Assembly (NCBI RefSeq): GCF_000577335.1
Contig: NZ_CBYL010000004.1
Coordinates: forward strand, 80,551-144,550
Reading direction: 5' to 3'
DNA from: Faecalispora jeddahensis
GTDB lineage: Bacteria > Bacillota > Clostridia > Oscillospirales > Acutalibacteraceae
DNA: 64,000 bases
Part shown: one piece after another, positions 34,247 to 44,462 of the stretch
How positions within the stretch are numbered: position 1 is the first letter of the stretch
Layout: every line of letters begins with the position of its first letter
Notes under the pieces: generated by a model
What the model was told of the DNA's origin: nothing
The model's database searches: none
The model's input: only the letters and a program-made list of their open reading frames with translations
Program-made: the position numbers and the translations under genes

Positions 34247-36703
34247 CTAGCATTGAGGCTGCTCCCGTATCACAGGCGGCTGGGGCTGTGCAACGGGGTC
34301 TGCATTGTTAGCAGCAGGCTCAGCAGCCGGAACCGCAGCCTTGGCCTGCGGCAGCGGGCGGGGCCTTTTGGTCAGCGCCAAGCCAAGCACCTCATCGATT
34401 TTCTTGACCGGAACAAAATGGATATTCTCCTTGACCACGTCGTCAAATTCCGATACGTCGGAGAAATTATCCTCCGGAATGATGACCGTACGGATTCCGT
34501 TGCGGTAAGCGGCCATGGATTTCTCCTTCAGGCCGCCGATCGGCAGCACCCGGCCGCGCAGCGTAATCTCACCAGTCATTGCCACGTCGTGGCGGATGGG
34601 AATCTGGGAAAGCGCCGAGGTAATGGCAGTTGCCATCGCGATACCGGCGGATGGGCCGTCTTTCGGGATAGCACCCTCCGGCACATGGATGTGAATATCC
34701 GTTTTATTGTAGAACTGCCCGTCAATTCCCAGCTGCGCCGCCTTGGAGCGAATACAGCTGATCGCTGTTTGGGCAGATTCCTTCATCACGTTGCCGAGCG
34801 AGCCTGTCAGCTGCAGCTTTCCGTTTCCTTCCATCACAGCGACTTCAATCGGCATCGTCTGGCCGCCGACACTGGTCCATGCCAAACCGTTCACAAGACC
34901 GACCTCGTCGAGCTTGTTCCTGCTTTCCGGCTTAAAGCGGCGGGGGCCGAGCAGTCCCTCCAGGTCGGAAGGCTTCACCGTGATTTTCAGACTCTCTCCC
35001 GTTTCCGCTACAATCCGCTTTGCACATTTTCTGCAGATCGCCGCAATGTTGCGCTCCAGATTTCGCACACCCGCCTCACGGGTGTAGCTGTCAATCAGGT
35101 CACGCACGGCTGCGGGGGTGATCCGAAGAGTCTGCGCGCTGATCCCATGCTTTTTCAGCTGCTTGGGAATCAGGTGTCTTGTTGCAATCTGGAATTTTTC
35201 CTCATGCGTATAGCTCGAAAGAAAAATCACGTCCATGCGGTCAAAAAGAGGCTCCGGAATCGTGCTGGCGTCGTTGGCCGTTGTCAAAAACAGCACCTTG
35301 CTCAAATCGAACGGCATATCAATATAGTGATCGTAAAACGCGGAATTCTGCTCCGAATCCAGCACCTCAAGCAGTGCAGCCGCGGGGTCGCCGCGGAAGC
35401 TGCTGCTCAGCTTGTCGATTTCATCCAGCAGGATCAGGGGGTTATTGACCCCGGCCTGCTTGACCGCGTTCATGATCCGCCCCGGCATGGAACCGATATA
35501 CGTGCGCCGGTGACCCATGATATCGGACTCATCGTGGATGCCGCCCAAGGATACCCGCACATATTTGCGGCCGATCGCCTTGGCAATGGATTTGGCAATG
35601 GAGGTTTTGCCGACGCCGGGCGGGCCCACAAGGCAAACGATCTGCCCGTTGATGTCCGGTGCAAGCTTTCGGACGGCCAGCGTTTCCAGAATTCGTTCCT
35701 TTACCTTTTTCAGGCCGTAATGATCTCTATCCAGAACGCGCTGTGCTTTCGCAAGATCGATCGTTTCCTTGGAGGAAGTGCTCCAGGGCAGCTCCATGCA
35801 AATATCGAGATAATTGCGGATCACGCTCGCCTCGTGCGAGCCAAACGGCATTTTCCCGAAGCGGTCGCATTCCTTCAGCAGCTTTTCGCGCTGCTTTTCC
35901 GGCATATCGAGCTGTAAAATCCTCTCGCGCAGCTCTTCGGCTTCCTCCTGGGGGTTGTCATCCTCCCCCAGCTCGTAGTTGATCGCCTTGATCTGCTCCC
36001 GCAGAAAATAATCCCGCTGGTTCTGGTTCATCTGCTCCCGGGCTTTTTCGGTGATCTCATTCTCGATTTCCAGTACCTGAACCTCGTGCTCGAGAATATC
36101 CACCAGCTTTTCCAGCCTGCGAACCGGGTGCAGCTCTTCCAGAATGACCTGCTTCTGCTCAAAATCCAGCATCAGATTCGAAGCAATATAATCAGCCAGA
36201 GGACCACAGCTTTTATTTTTCACAACACCGATCACGATGTCGGGCGAAATACGCTTGTAATTCTGCAGGTATCTTTCAAACAGACTCTGCGTATAGCGAA
36301 CCAAAGCTTCCGTTTTATGGGTAACACGGGCCGGCGGTGTTTGCATCACCGCAGCCTTTACCGTCAAAAACGGAGTTTCGCTGACAACCTCTTCTATCCG
36401 CGCGCGGCAGATCCCCTCGGCCAGAAGGCGGACTCCGTCCTCCGTATGATGAAGAATCTGCTTGATCTTCGCGATGACACCAATCTGGAATACCTGTTCG
36501 GAATCCGGATCATTGTCTTCGAGATCCTTTTGAGCTACCAGGAAAATCGTCTGATTTTGCTCCATTGCTTCGTGCAGGGCCAAAATCGATTTTTTTCTTC
36601 CCGCATCAAATTGCAGAATCATACCGGGAAACAAAACCAGCCCGCGCAATGCCAAAACCGGCAAGGTTTGTAGTTCTGTTTGTCGCTCGATTTTTTTGCT
36701 CAT
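34247..36703 (-). CDS. lon: ATP-dependent protease Lon (LonA)
   Basis: Hexameric AAA+ serine protease that degrades misfolded and regulatory proteins. The 818 residues contain the LON substrate domain (about 10-200), Walker [10 protein letters not shown] near 355, Walker [10 protein letters not shown] and a protease domain with the catalytic Ser in [13 protein letters not shown] and Lys in [14 protein letters not shown]. After the protease domain there is a 35-residue Pro/Ala/Gln-rich tail not typical of Lon. ATG 36703 follows AGGAG. It is separated from clpX by a terminator (36731-36783). Confidence 0.97.
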   Translation of the reverse strand: MSKKIERQTELQTLPVLALRGLVLFPGMILQFDAGRKKSILALHEAMEQNQTIFLVAQKDLEDNDPDSEQVFQIGVIAKIKQILHHTEDGVRLLAEGICRARIEEVVSETPFLTVKAAVMQTPPARVTHKTEALVRYTQSLFERYLQNYKRISPDIVIGVVKNKSCGPLADYIASNLMLDFEQKQVILEELHPVRRLEKLVDILEHEVQVLEIENEITEKAREQMNQNQRDYFLREQIKAINYELGEDDNPQEEAEELRERILQLDMPEKQREKLLKECDRFGKMPFGSHEASVIRNYLDICMELPWSTSSKETIDLAKAQRVLDRDHYGLKKVKERILETLAVRKLAPDINGQIVCLVGPPGVGKTSIAKSIAKAIGRKYVRVSLGGIHDESDIMGHRRTYIGSMPGRIMNAVKQAGVNNPLILLDEIDKLSSSFRGDPAAALLEVLDSEQNSAFYDHYIDMPFDLSKVLFLTTANDASTIPEPLFDRMDVIFLSSYTHEEKFQIATRHLIPKQLKKHGISAQTLRITPAAVRDLIDSYTREAGVRNLERNIAAICRKCAKRIVAETGESLKITVKPSDLEGLLGPRRFKPESRNKLDEVGLVNGLAWTSVGGQTMPIEVAVMEGNGKLQLTGSLGNVMKESAQTAISCIRSKAAQLGIDGQFYNKTDIHIHVPEGAIPKDGPSAGIAMATAITSALSQIPIRHDVAMTGEITLRGRVLPIGGLKEKSMAAYRNGIRTVIIPEDNFSDVSEFDDVVKENIHFVPVKKIDEVLGLALTKRPRPLPQAKAAVPAAEPAANNADPVAQPQPPVIREQPQC

Positions 36704-36730
36704 ATTTCACTCCTGTAGTTTTCAGTGAAG

Positions 36731-36783
36731 AAAAAAGCTGCTGCTAACAAGGATAAGATTCCTGTTCCTTGTCAACAACAGCT
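36731..36783 (-). terminator. Intrinsic terminator after clpX
   Basis: On the minus strand AGCTGTTGTTGACAAGGA pairs with TCCTTGTTAGCAGCAGCT, followed by six T. It lies between clpX and lon; lon may be partly read through or have its own start. Confidence 0.88.
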
Positions 36784-36793
36784 ATGCTGTGAA

Positions 36794-38107
36794 TTAAGAC
36801 GCGGTATCCTTGCGCCCGCGTTTTTGGGGATTTGAAATTTTAATTTTGACCGGCTTGCGGTTTTCATTATAAACCAGCTCCGGCGCAGTACCCTTTTTCA
36901 CGGCTTCCGGCGTAATCATCACCTTTTCCACCGTATATTCCGAAGGAACGTCGTACATCAGCGGGGTGAGGATTTCTTCCAGAATGGAACGAAGTCCGCG
37001 CGCACCGGTCTGGCGCTCAATGGTCTTTTTGGCGATCTCACGCAGCGCATCCGGCTGGAAATCAAGATCAACCTTATCGAGCTGGAACAGGTGCTTATAC
37101 TGTTTCACAAGCGAGTTTTTCGGCTCGGTCAGAATGCGCACCAGCGCTTCCTCGTCCAATCCGTTCAGCGCGGTAATAACCGGAAGACGGCCCACCAGCT
37201 CGGGGATCAGGCCGTATTTGACCAGATCGTGAGGGATTACCTCAGACATCCACGCAGTCGTATCCAATTCTTTTTTGCTCTTGATCTGTGCGCCGAAGCC
37301 CATCGAGGAAGAGGCTGTCCTTCTCTCAATAATTTTCTCCAGTCCGTCAAAAGCGCCGCCGCAGATAAACAAGATGTTCGAGGTATCAATTTGCAGGAAT
37401 TCCTGCTGCGGATGCTTTCGGCCGCCCTGCGGCGGCACATTGCAGACGGAGCCTTCCAGAATCTTCAGCAGAGCCTGCTGAACACCCTCGCCGCTGACGT
37501 CGCGGGTAATGGAAGGGTTTTCGGATTTTCTGGCAATCTTATCGATTTCATCGATATAGATAATGCCGTTCTCTGCGCGTTCAATGTCAAAATCGGCGGC
37601 CTGAATCAGGCGGAGCAGGATGTTTTCCACATCCTCACCCACATAGCCGGCCTCTGTCAGCGTTGTGGCATCGGCAATTGCAAACGGAACATCGAGAAGT
37701 TTTGCAAGCGTTTGCGCCAGCAGGGTCTTTCCCACACCGGTGGGGCCCAGCAAAAGCACATTGCTTTTGCTGATTTCCACATCCTCGCCGCCGTAATAAA
37801 CGCGTTTATAGTGGTTGTAAACCGCGACGGAAAGAGCAACTTTTGCCTTATCCTGCCCGATTACATATTCATCCAGCTTCTTTTTGATCTCCTGCGGTTT
37901 GAGCAGGATCGTGCCGGTATCGCCCGTATAGGTCTTTTTTCGGTTGGATAAGTGCGACTCATCCTCCAAGATGGAATTGCAAAGCTGCACGCACTCGTCG
38001 CAAATATAAACACCCGGACCGGCGATCAGGCGGCGAGCCTGGCTTTGCGGCTTACCGCAAAAGGAGCAGCACAATTCTCTCTCCTTGGTATCGTCGTTAT
38101 TCGGCAT
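36794..38107 (-). CDS. clpX: ClpX, ATPase subunit of ClpXP
   Basis: Unfolds substrates and feeds them to ClpP. The 437 residues begin with the zinc-binding domain (C-x2-C in CSFCGK, then C-x2-C in CDECVQLC). Walker [17 protein letters not shown] is near 120. The GYVGED pore motif, [11 protein letters not shown]alker B and the C-terminal D2 small domain follow. It lies directly downstream of clpP, as in most Firmicutes. ATG 38107 with AGGTG ahead. Confidence 0.98.
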   Translation of the reverse strand: MPNNDDTKERELCCSFCGKPQSQARRLIAGPGVYICDECVQLCNSILEDESHLSNRKKTYTGDTGTILLKPQEIKKKLDEYVIGQDKAKVALSVAVYNHYKRVYYGGEDVEISKSNVLLLGPTGVGKTLLAQTLAKLLDVPFAIADATTLTEAGYVGEDVENILLRLIQAADFDIERAENGIIYIDEIDKIARKSENPSITRDVSGEGVQQALLKILEGSVCNVPPQGGRKHPQQEFLQIDTSNILFICGGAFDGLEKIIERRTASSSMGFGAQIKSKKELDTTAWMSEVIPHDLVKYGLIPELVGRLPVITALNGLDEEALVRILTEPKNSLVKQYKHLFQLDKVDLDFQPDALREIAKKTIERQTGARGLRSILEEILTPLMYDVPSEYTVEKVMITPEAVKKGTAPELVYNENRKPVKIKISNPQKRGRKDTAS

Positions 38108-38134
38108 TCTATTATCACCTGCTTCACATAGAAG

Positions 38135-38716
38135 TTATCTCTTGGCAATCACTTTATCAACCAGACCGTATGCAGCGGCCTGTTCTGCGGTCATAAAGTT
38201 ATCACGCTCGGTGTCCTTCATGATCACTTCAATAGGCTGCCCGGTTTTCTCCGCCAAAATCTCATTGAGCTTCTTTTTCGTGGCGATAATGTGATCTGCG
38301 TGGATCATAATATCCGTCGCCTGGCCCTGCGCGCCGCCGCTGGGCTGATGGATCATGATTTCGCTGTTGGGCAGTGCAAAGCGTTTGCCTTTTGCACCGG
38401 CAGCCAGCAGGAACGCGCCCATGGAAGCGGCCATACCGATGCAGATCGTGGAAACATCGCACTTGATATACTGCATGGTATCGTAGATTGCCAGGCCGGC
38501 CGTTACAGAGCCGCCCGGGCTGTTGATATAAAGGCTGATATCCTTCGACGGATCCTGGCCTTCCAAATACAGAAGCTGCGCAACCACGAGACTTGCCGTC
38601 ACGTTGTTGACCTCTTCATTCAACATCACAATTCTATCATTTAACAAGCGGGAAAAAATGTCGTACGAGCGTTCACCGCGATTTGTTTGTTCAATAACAT
38701 AAGGGACTAAACTCAT
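38135..38716 (-). CDS. clpP: ClpP protease subunit
   Basis: Tetradecameric serine protease. The 193-residue length is typical. The catalytic Ser is in [11 protein letters not shown] (near 98), His in [12 protein letters not shown] (near 123), and Asp further on near 172. I chose ATG 38716, eight bases after GAAAGG; the GTG at 38725 is too close to that site. It is between tig and clpX, forming the tig-clpP-clpX block. Confidence 0.98.
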   Translation of the reverse strand: MSLVPYVIEQTNRGERSYDIFSRLLNDRIVMLNEEVNNVTASLVVAQLLYLEGQDPSKDISLYINSPGGSVTAGLAIYDTMQYIKCDVSTICIGMAASMGAFLLAAGAKGKRFALPNSEIMIHQPSGGAQGQATDIMIHADHIIATKKKLNEILAEKTGQPIEVIMKDTERDNFMTAEQAAAYGLVDKVIAKR

Positions 38717-38830
38717 CTTAACCACCTTTCTTCCATGCGGGTTTTCTTTGTATTTCCGCCGCCGATTCGCACGGTAATCGGCGGCGGAATATCCATTTGT
38801 ATCGTCAAAGCTCCAGAAGGCGCTTTGTCA

Positions 38831-40123
38831 TTAATCTTTTTTCTCCGTGATCTTTGCGCTGTCACGGACGATGCCGACCGCTTTTTCCACCGCCAGATCC
38901 TGAGCCAGATCCTTTTCGGGGATAAAGCTCTTTACCTTGTCGACTTCCATGCTGTAGGTCTTGGCGAGCTTTTCGAATTCAGCCTCAATTTCTTCCGCTG
39001 TGGTCTTAATTTCTTCCAGCTCGGCAATCTTTTCAAGAGCCAGGCGAACCTTGACCTGCTTCTCAGCCTGAGGCTTGAAGTGGTCGCGGATCGTGTTCTG
39101 ATCCATGCCGGTATACTTCAGGTAGGTATTGAAGTCCAGCCCCTGAGACTGCAGGCGATATGCGAAGTCGCGCAGATCGTCGTTGATCTTGTTCTGGTAC
39201 AGAGCCTCCGGAATTTCACCCTGCAGCTTTTCTACCAGCTGGTCGATCAGCTGAGCCTCAACCTCATCCTGGGCAGCCTTCTCACGGGATTCCAGCAGAT
39301 TTTTGCGAATATCCTCTTTATAAGCTTCCAGCGTATCGAACTCGCTGACGTCTTTTGCAAAATCATCGTCAACGGTCGGCAGCTCTTTCTGCTTGATTTC
39401 ATGCAGCTTGATTTTAAATACGGCCTCTTTGTTCTGGAGAGTGGAAGCCTGATAATCCTCCGGGAAGGTTACGGTGATATCGAACTCTTCGCCGGTGGAG
39501 TGGCCGACAACCTGCTCCTCAAAGCCCGGGATAAACTGGCCGGAGCCAAGATCCAGCGTGTGGTTTTCCGCCTTGCCGCCTTCAAAGGCAACGCCGTCTA
39601 CGAAACCTTCAAAATCGATGACAGCCGCGTCGCCGAGCTGAGCCGGACGATCTTCCACGGTGATCATTCTGGAATTGCGCTCCTGAACCTTTTTGATTTC
39701 CTTGTCAATGTCCTCATCGGTTACTTCAACCGGAGTCTTAGACGCTTCAAGGCCCTTATAATCGCTGATGCTGACCTCGGGCCAGGTGGTAACAATTGCC
39801 TTAAACACCAGTCCGTCTTTGCCGACACTGACGACGTCAAAATCAATTTTGTCATCAACCAGTCTGAGCTGAGCTGCTTTTACAGCCTCATCCAAAGCAG
39901 CAGGGTAAACAGTGTTTACAGCGTCCTCGTAGAAAAACTGCTCTCCGTAATATTTTTCGATGAAAGCGCGCGGAGCCTTGCCTTTGCGGAAGCCCGGGAT
40001 CGTAATTTTTTTGCCTTGTTTATGAAAAGCCTGGTTAACCGCTTTTTCAAAAGTATCCGCGTCAACCTCAACCTCAAGTTGATAACGGTTAGTTTCTACC
40101 TGATTGGACGATTTTAAACTCAT
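38831..40123 (-). CDS. tig: Trigger factor
   Basis: Ribosome-bound chaperone with peptidyl-prolyl isomerase activity. The 430-residue length is typical. The N-terminal ribosome-binding signature is PGFRKGKAPR near residues 44-53. The FKBP domain (about 160-245) includes DFEGFVDGVAFEGG, followed by the helical C-terminal domain. ATG 40123 with AGGAGG. It begins the protein quality-control block. Confidence 0.98.
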   Translation of the reverse strand: MSLKSSNQVETNRYQLEVEVDADTFEKAVNQAFHKQGKKITIPGFRKGKAPRAFIEKYYGEQFFYEDAVNTVYPAALDEAVKAAQLRLVDDKIDFDVVSVGKDGLVFKAIVTTWPEVSISDYKGLEASKTPVEVTDEDIDKEIKKVQERNSRMITVEDRPAQLGDAAVIDFEGFVDGVAFEGGKAENHTLDLGSGQFIPGFEEQVVGHSTGEEFDITVTFPEDYQASTLQNKEAVFKIKLHEIKQKELPTVDDDFAKDVSEFDTLEAYKEDIRKNLLESREKAAQDEVEAQLIDQLVEKLQGEIPEALYQNKINDDLRDFAYRLQSQGLDFNTYLKYTGMDQNTIRDHFKPQAEKQVKVRLALEKIAELEEIKTTAEEIEAEFEKLAKTYSMEVDKVKSFIPEKDLAQDLAVEKAVGIVRDSAKITEKKD

Positions 40124-40160
40124 TTTGTTTTCCTCCTGCTAATTGCAAATTATCTTATTT

Positions 40161-40168
40161 ATTATAGC
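40161..40168 (-). promoter_or_regulatory. Extended -10 promoter of tig
   Basis: On the minus strand TGCTATAAT (-10 at 40161-40166 with the upstream TG of an extended -10) about 38 bases ahead of tig. No good -35 hexamer is present. Confidence 0.55.
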
Positions 40169-40217
40169 ATACCGGGGGCAAATATTCCATATTTTCACGG
40201 AAATGTTCATAATTTAT

Positions 40218-40907
40218 TTAACAGACAAAAAGCGGTGCAAACCCGAGATAATCACAGGAAATAAGGTGTAGCTCAATTCCCTGATACTCCCCTGTCACGG
40301 CTCTGCGGGATGCCTGTGTGCCGTGAATATGCCCAAAATAACATTTCCGGATTCCCCGGCTGATCAGAACCTCTAAAATCTCTTTGCAGACCATCCCGTC
40401 ATATACGGGGGGATAATGTAAAAACACAATGGGCCTGAGGCCCTGCGCCACCGCATGATCGATGGAGGCGTTCAGACGGCCCGCCTCGCGGTTGACGATC
40501 TTGATATCCTCATCACTGGCCGCATTATACAGCCAGCCGCGCGTACCGCATACCCCAAACTGCCCGACGGGATAAGAATCATTGTGCACGATTTGCAGCG
40601 AATCAAAGCCCTTTGCGGCAAGATACGTATCGATTTTGCTTCTGGTGCTCCACCAGTAGTCATGATTGCCCTTCAGGAGCAGCTTTTTCCCCGGCAGAGA
40701 ATGCAAAAATGCAAAATCCTTTTCGGTTTCTTCCAGCTTCATCGCCCAAGAGATATCCCCGGCGATCACCACCGTATCCTCCGGCCGCACGATACTGCGC
40801 CAGTTTTTCTCCAGCCTTTCCACATAATTGTGCCAGCCCTCAAACACATCCATGGGCTTATTGGCGCCAAGGGAAAGGTGCAGATCGGCAATCGCATACA
40901 ACGCCAT
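40218..40907 (-). CDS. Calcineurin-like metallophosphoesterase
   Basis: A 229-residue phosphoesterase, substrate unknown. The metal ligands are visible: DLHL at residues 8-11, GDISW near 50-54, LKGNHDYWW near 78-86, and FLHYPP near 165, then GHIHG near 195. It is similar to YpbG/serine-threonine-phosphatase-like housekeeping proteins of Clostridia. It follows thrC by 22 bases, with GAGGT ahead of ATG 40907, so it is likely co-transcribed. Confidence 0.88.
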   Translation of the reverse strand: MALYAIADLHLSLGANKPMDVFEGWHNYVERLEKNWRSIVRPEDTVVIAGDISWAMKLEETEKDFAFLHSLPGKKLLLKGNHDYWWSTRSKIDTYLAAKGFDSLQIVHNDSYPVGQFGVCGTRGWLYNAASDEDIKIVNREAGRLNASIDHAVAQGLRPIVFLHYPPVYDGMVCKEILEVLISRGIRKCYFGHIHGTQASRRAVTGEYQGIELHLISCDYLGFAPLFVC

Positions 40908-40929
40908 GTGCTACCTCATTTCTATCTGT

Positions 40930-42444
40930 TCAGGCTTTGGGGGCTTCTAGCCCAGCCATCTGCAGTACCGCCTGGGGCATTTGCGCAATCTCGCAGCAAT
41001 TCTGGAAGCGAACGGTCTTTTCCTGAAGCTGCGCGATCGGCGCGGGCGCTGTGGTGCCGGTCAGAGAAGAAAGCTGCCCGATTTTTGCGAAGTCGTCGGC
41101 TTCCTGCTTCTCATCGGGTGCGACGGCCTCGAGCACGCTGTCCGCGAACTTATACGGGCTTGCGGTCGAAACGATCACCGTAGGAGTCTTCTCATCGCCG
41201 GTTGCTTTCACGTACTGCTCATAGACAGCCTCAGCCACCGCCGTATGGGGGTCGCAAAGATAGTTCTTGCTCTGGAACATTTCATGGATTGTTTGCTTCG
41301 TCTGAGCATCATCGCAGAAGCCCGGGAAGAACAAATCCTTCAAAGTTGCGGCCAGTTCAGCCCCAACCTCGTATTTACCTGTGGTGCTGAGCTCTTTCAT
41401 CCAGCCGGACACCTGTTCGGAATTGCCGCCGGTCAGATCAAACAGCAGGCGCTCCAGATTGCTGGATACCAGAATATCCATCGAGGGGGAAATCGTCGTA
41501 TAGAATTTGCGGTTGCGGTCATAGATGCCGGTGCTCAAAAATTCCGTCAGCACATTATTGGAGTTTGACGCACAAATCAGCTTTCCAATCGGCAGACCCA
41601 TTTTTTTCGCATAATAGGCAGCCAGAATATTGCCGAAGTTGCCGGTGGGCACCACGACATTCAGGGGCTGTCCCAGTTCGAGCATCCCCTGCTCGGCCGC
41701 GTCGCAGTAGGCCGAGAAATAATAAACGATCTGCGGCAGCAGGCGTCCCCAGTTGATGGAGTTCGCGCTGGAGAACAGCATGCCGTTTTCATCGAGCTCT
41801 TTGCGGATTTCCGGATTTGTAAAAATGCGCTTCACGCCGGTCTGGGCATCATCAAAGTTGCCCTCAATGGCGCAAACGGCAACATTTTCGCCCTCCTGCG
41901 TGTTCATCTGGCGCTGCTGCATGGCACTGACGCCTTTATCCGGATAAAATACCAGGATCTTGGTACCGGGAACATCGCGGAAGCCCTCCAGCGCCGCCTT
42001 GCCCGTATCACCGGAGGTGGCAACCAGAATCACAGCCGTTTTATCGCAGTTTGTCTTTTTCAAAGATCTGGTCAGCAAATGCGGCAAAAGCTGCAAAGCC
42101 ATATCTTTAAAGGCGCAGGTTGGCCCGTGCCACAGCTCCAGAAAAGCCTCGTTGCTTTCCGGAATGCGGTGAAGCGACGCCGCGCCGCCGGGAAATTTTT
42201 GTTCGGAATAGGCACTCTCTACGCATTCACGGATTTCCTCCGCAGAAAACTCCGGCAGAAAATCGGCCAAAATGCGAGCGGCCCGCTCGGTGTAGCTGCT
42301 TTTGCTGAGCACCTTTAAATCGTCTGCGGTATAAGCCGGAAGGCTTTCCGGAACAAACAGTCCCCCGTCCGCCGAAATCCCCTGTACGATCGCCTGAGCG
42401 GCGGAAAGTGACTCTGCTTTGTTTCTGGTGCATTTATACTGCAA
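40930..42444 (-). CDS. thrC: Threonine synthase (long type)
   Basis: Makes threonine from O-phosphohomoserine with PLP. The 504-residue form has YTERAARILADFL and the PLP lysine in GPTCAFKDMALQ (near 110-120), followed by VATSGDTGKAAL. Starts with TTG 42444, nine bases after AAAGGGGG. The promoter is at 42479-42507. It draws on the same aspartate semialdehyde pool made by asd at 11 kb. The homoserine genes are not in the window. Confidence 0.96.
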   Translation of the reverse strand: MQYKCTRNKAESLSAAQAIVQGISADGGLFVPESLPAYTADDLKVLSKSSYTERAARILADFLPEFSAEEIRECVESAYSEQKFPGGAASLHRIPESNEAFLELWHGPTCAFKDMALQLLPHLLTRSLKKTNCDKTAVILVATSGDTGKAALEGFRDVPGTKILVFYPDKGVSAMQQRQMNTQEGENVAVCAIEGNFDDAQTGVKRIFTNPEIRKELDENGMLFSSANSINWGRLLPQIVYYFSAYCDAAEQGMLELGQPLNVVVPTGNFGNILAAYYAKKMGLPIGKLICASNSNNVLTEFLSTGIYDRNRKFYTTISPSMDILVSSNLERLLFDLTGGNSEQVSGWMKELSTTGKYEVGAELAATLKDLFFPGFCDDAQTKQTIHEMFQSKNYLCDPHTAVAEAVYEQYVKATGDEKTPTVIVSTASPYKFADSVLEAVAPDEKQEADDFAKIGQLSSLTGTTAPAPIAQLQEKTVRFQNCCEIAQMPQAVLQMAGLEAPKA

Positions 42445-42478
42445 GGTGAATTCCCCCTTTTCGTACGTTCCTTGCCTT

Positions 42479-42507
42479 ATTTTATAATAAATTGTTCAGC
42501 GTGTCAA
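42479..42507 (-). promoter_or_regulatory. Promoter of thrC
   Basis: On the minus strand TTGACA (42502-42507), a 17-bp spacer and TAAAAT (42479-42484). Confidence 0.7.
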
Positions 42508-42555
42508 AGAATTCCGAGAATTTGAGAACAGCAGCGGCACAGAATTTCATTTCAG

Positions 42556-42607
42556 AAAAAAGCCTCTCTTTTCCATACAAAAATCTATGGACCAAAGAGG
42601 GTTTTCT
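42556..42607 (-). terminator. Terminator of the rplS-to-yraN block
   Basis: On the minus strand an imperfect stem (CCTCTTTG...CCAT with ATGG...AGAGAGG) is followed by TTTTTT, just after yraN. Confidence 0.8.
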
Positions 42608-42614
42608 CGTATTT

Positions 42615-42986
42615 TTATGCAAAGCAGCCTTCTGCGTCAAAGGCGTTTTCAAAATACTCAGTCAAAACGACCTGTTCCGCTTCATCTGTGCGCACCACGG
42701 CAACATCAAATCGCGGCTGCAGCCCGGAATCATGTTCCGAAAGGTACTGCGAGGCGGTCAGAATCAGCTTTCGCCGTTTTGACGCGGTCACAGCTTCCTG
42801 CGGAACGCCGAAACAGCGCTTTCCGCGGGTTTTGACCTCTACAAAGACCAGATAACCGCCGTCCTGCGCAATGATGTCGATCTCGCCAAAGCGGGAGTGA
42901 TAATTGCGGCACAGAATCCGGCAGCCGCGCTGCTCCAACAAATCCGCAACATACGTCTCGCCTGTTTTTCCGGAGTGATTATCCAA
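42615..42986 (-). CDS. yraN: YraN/UPF0102-type endonuclease-like protein
   Basis: A 123-residue protein with a restriction-endonuclease-like fold, function not proven. The conserved pieces are GETYVADLLEQRGCRIL, RFGEIDIIAQDGG and VFVEVKTR, i.e. the D-x-n-E-x-K catalytic pattern. TTG 42986 start after GGGAGAGGG. It overlaps rnhB by eight bases and is last in the conserved rplS-lepB-rbgA-rnhB-yraN series. Confidence 0.92.
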   Translation of the reverse strand: MDNHSGKTGETYVADLLEQRGCRILCRNYHSRFGEIDIIAQDGGYLVFVEVKTRGKRCFGVPQEAVTASKRRKLILTASQYLSEHDSGLQPRFDVAVVRTDEAEQVVLTEYFENAFDAEGCFA

Positions 42987-43596
42987 CGAAACCCTCTCCC
43001 AGAATTTTTTTCAAAAAGCTTCTTCGATGCACGGGACAAGGGCCATGTTTCAGCAGAAGCTCTCTGTGCAGCGCGGTGCCATACCCTTTATGCTTTTGAA
43101 ACTGATATTCCGGATACAGCTTATCAATCTCGGTCATCAGCCGGTCACGGCTGACCTTGGCCAGAATCGAAGCCGCGGCAATACTCGCGCTCTGCGCGTC
43201 GCCCTTGATGATCAAAGTAGTGGGCACCGGCAGATGCGGGTCGCGGTTGCCGTCCACCAAAGCGCAGTCCGAGGGAACCGACAAGCCGGAAAAGGCGCGG
43301 TTCATCGCAAGAAAGGTCGCCTGCAAAATATTGATGCTGTCGATCTCCTGCTCCGTGGCAAATGCAATGGAATACGAAACCGCCTGCTGCTGAATCTGGT
43401 CAAAGAGAAGCTCTCTCTTTTTTTCACTGAGCTTTTTGGAATCGTTCAGGCCCTCTATTTCGCAGTGCTGCGGCAAAATCACCGCGGCGGCGAATACCGG
43501 GCCGGCCAAGGGCCCCCGGCCTGCCTCGTCAATACCGCAAACAGCCGAAAAGCCCTGCTTCTGCACGCTGCATTCATAGGCATACCAATCCATCAT
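42979..43596 (-). CDS. rnhB: Ribonuclease HII
   Basis: Removes misincorporated ribonucleotides from DNA. The 205 residues have the acidic catalytic signature CGIDEAGRGPLAGPV near residues 20-34, plus DSKKLSEKKRE, ALVDGNRDP and AASILAKVSRD. Its ATG overlaps the rbgA stop, and yraN overlaps its end, so the three are coupled. Confidence 0.97.
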   Translation of the reverse strand: MMDWYAYECSVQKQGFSAVCGIDEAGRGPLAGPVFAAAVILPQHCEIEGLNDSKKLSEKKRELLFDQIQQQAVSYSIAFATEQEIDSINILQATFLAMNRAFSGLSVPSDCALVDGNRDPHLPVPTTLIIKGDAQSASIAAASILAKVSRDRLMTEIDKLYPEYQFQKHKGYGTALHRELLLKHGPCPVHRRSFLKKILGEGFVG

Positions 43597-44462
43597 TTCT
43601 GCACCTGCTCCAGCGTGACGCGTCCAAGCTTCGCACCGCGGAATTCATCCAGCACGGTAATCGCGGCGCGCTCGGTATCTACTTCCCCGCCGGAAATCAG
43701 CATGCCGCGTTTTTTGGCGATCAGCGCAAGCACCTCGTGGCCTTTCATTCCGGTGAAATCCACATCCTGAAGCTTATACCGCTCTTTCAGCGGCGCCGGG
43801 TAGGACACGCACAGAACCTCCAGCAGACGGGCGGCCAGATGCTCGGTATCCACCACGTCGTCCTTCACCGCACCGGTAAAGGCCAGACGCTCCCCCACCA
43901 GGGGGTCTTCAAACTTGGGCCAGAGAACACCGGGAGTATCCAGAAGCTCAAAACCGCCGCCCAGCGTAAACCACTGGTTGTTGCGGGTAACGCCGGGCCT
44001 GTCCTCCACATTGGCTTTCCCTCCGTGAGAAAGCTTATTGATAAACGAGGATTTGCCCACGTTCGGCACACCCACCACCATCACGCGGACGGGGCGGCCC
44101 ACCATGCCCTTTGCTCTCCACGCCGCGATGCGGTCAGAAAGAACATCGCGCACCAGCGGGAAAAAGGCTTTCAGATTTTTGCCCGAGCGGCTATCCAGCG
44201 CAACGGCGGAAATCCCCTGCGACTGGTAGAAGCGGATCCAGCGCTCGGTCTGCGCAGGATCCGCCAAATCGGACTTATTCATTAAAATGACCCGCGGCTT
44301 ATTCTGGATCAGGCTGTCCAACACAGGATTTCTGCTGCTGACCGGAACGCGGGCGTCGATCATCTCCGCCGCAATATCCACCAGCTTGAGGCTTTTTTCA
44401 ATTTGTCGCTTTGTCCGGGTCATATGCCCCGGATACCAATGAACCGATTGTGGCTCGCTCAT
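43593..44462 (-). CDS. rbgA: Ribosome biogenesis GTPase RbgA/YlqF
   Basis: Circularly permuted GTPase for late 50S assembly. In this 289-residue protein the G4-like NKSDLADP (near 60) precedes G1 GVPNVGKSSFINKL (near 125) and the G3 DTPGVLWP (near 172), the expected permutation. Start WYPGHMTRTKRQIEK is typical. ATG 44462 overlaps the lepB stop. It lies in the rplS-lepB-rbgA-rnhB block. Confidence 0.97.
   Translation of the reverse strand: MSEPQSVHWYPGHMTRTKRQIEKSLKLVDIAAEMIDARVPVSSRNPVLDSLIQNKPRVILMNKSDLADPAQTERWIRFYQSQGISAVALDSRSGKNLKAFFPLVRDVLSDRIAAWRAKGMVGRPVRVMVVGVPNVGKSSFINKLSHGGKANVEDRPGVTRNNQWFTLGGGFELLDTPGVLWPKFEDPLVGERLAFTGAVKDDVVDTEHLAARLLEVLCVSYPAPLKERYKLQDVDFTGMKGHEVLALIAKKRGMLISGGEVDTERAAITVLDEFRGAKLGRVTLEQVQK

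Noticed and set aside
34049..35917. 622-codon open frame on + opposite lon
   Set aside because: It is the antisense shadow of lon; no ribosome site, no recognisable domain, and lon is fully supported.
38735..40117. 460-codon open frame on + opposite tig
   Set aside because: Antisense shadow of trigger factor arising from codon bias; no family features.
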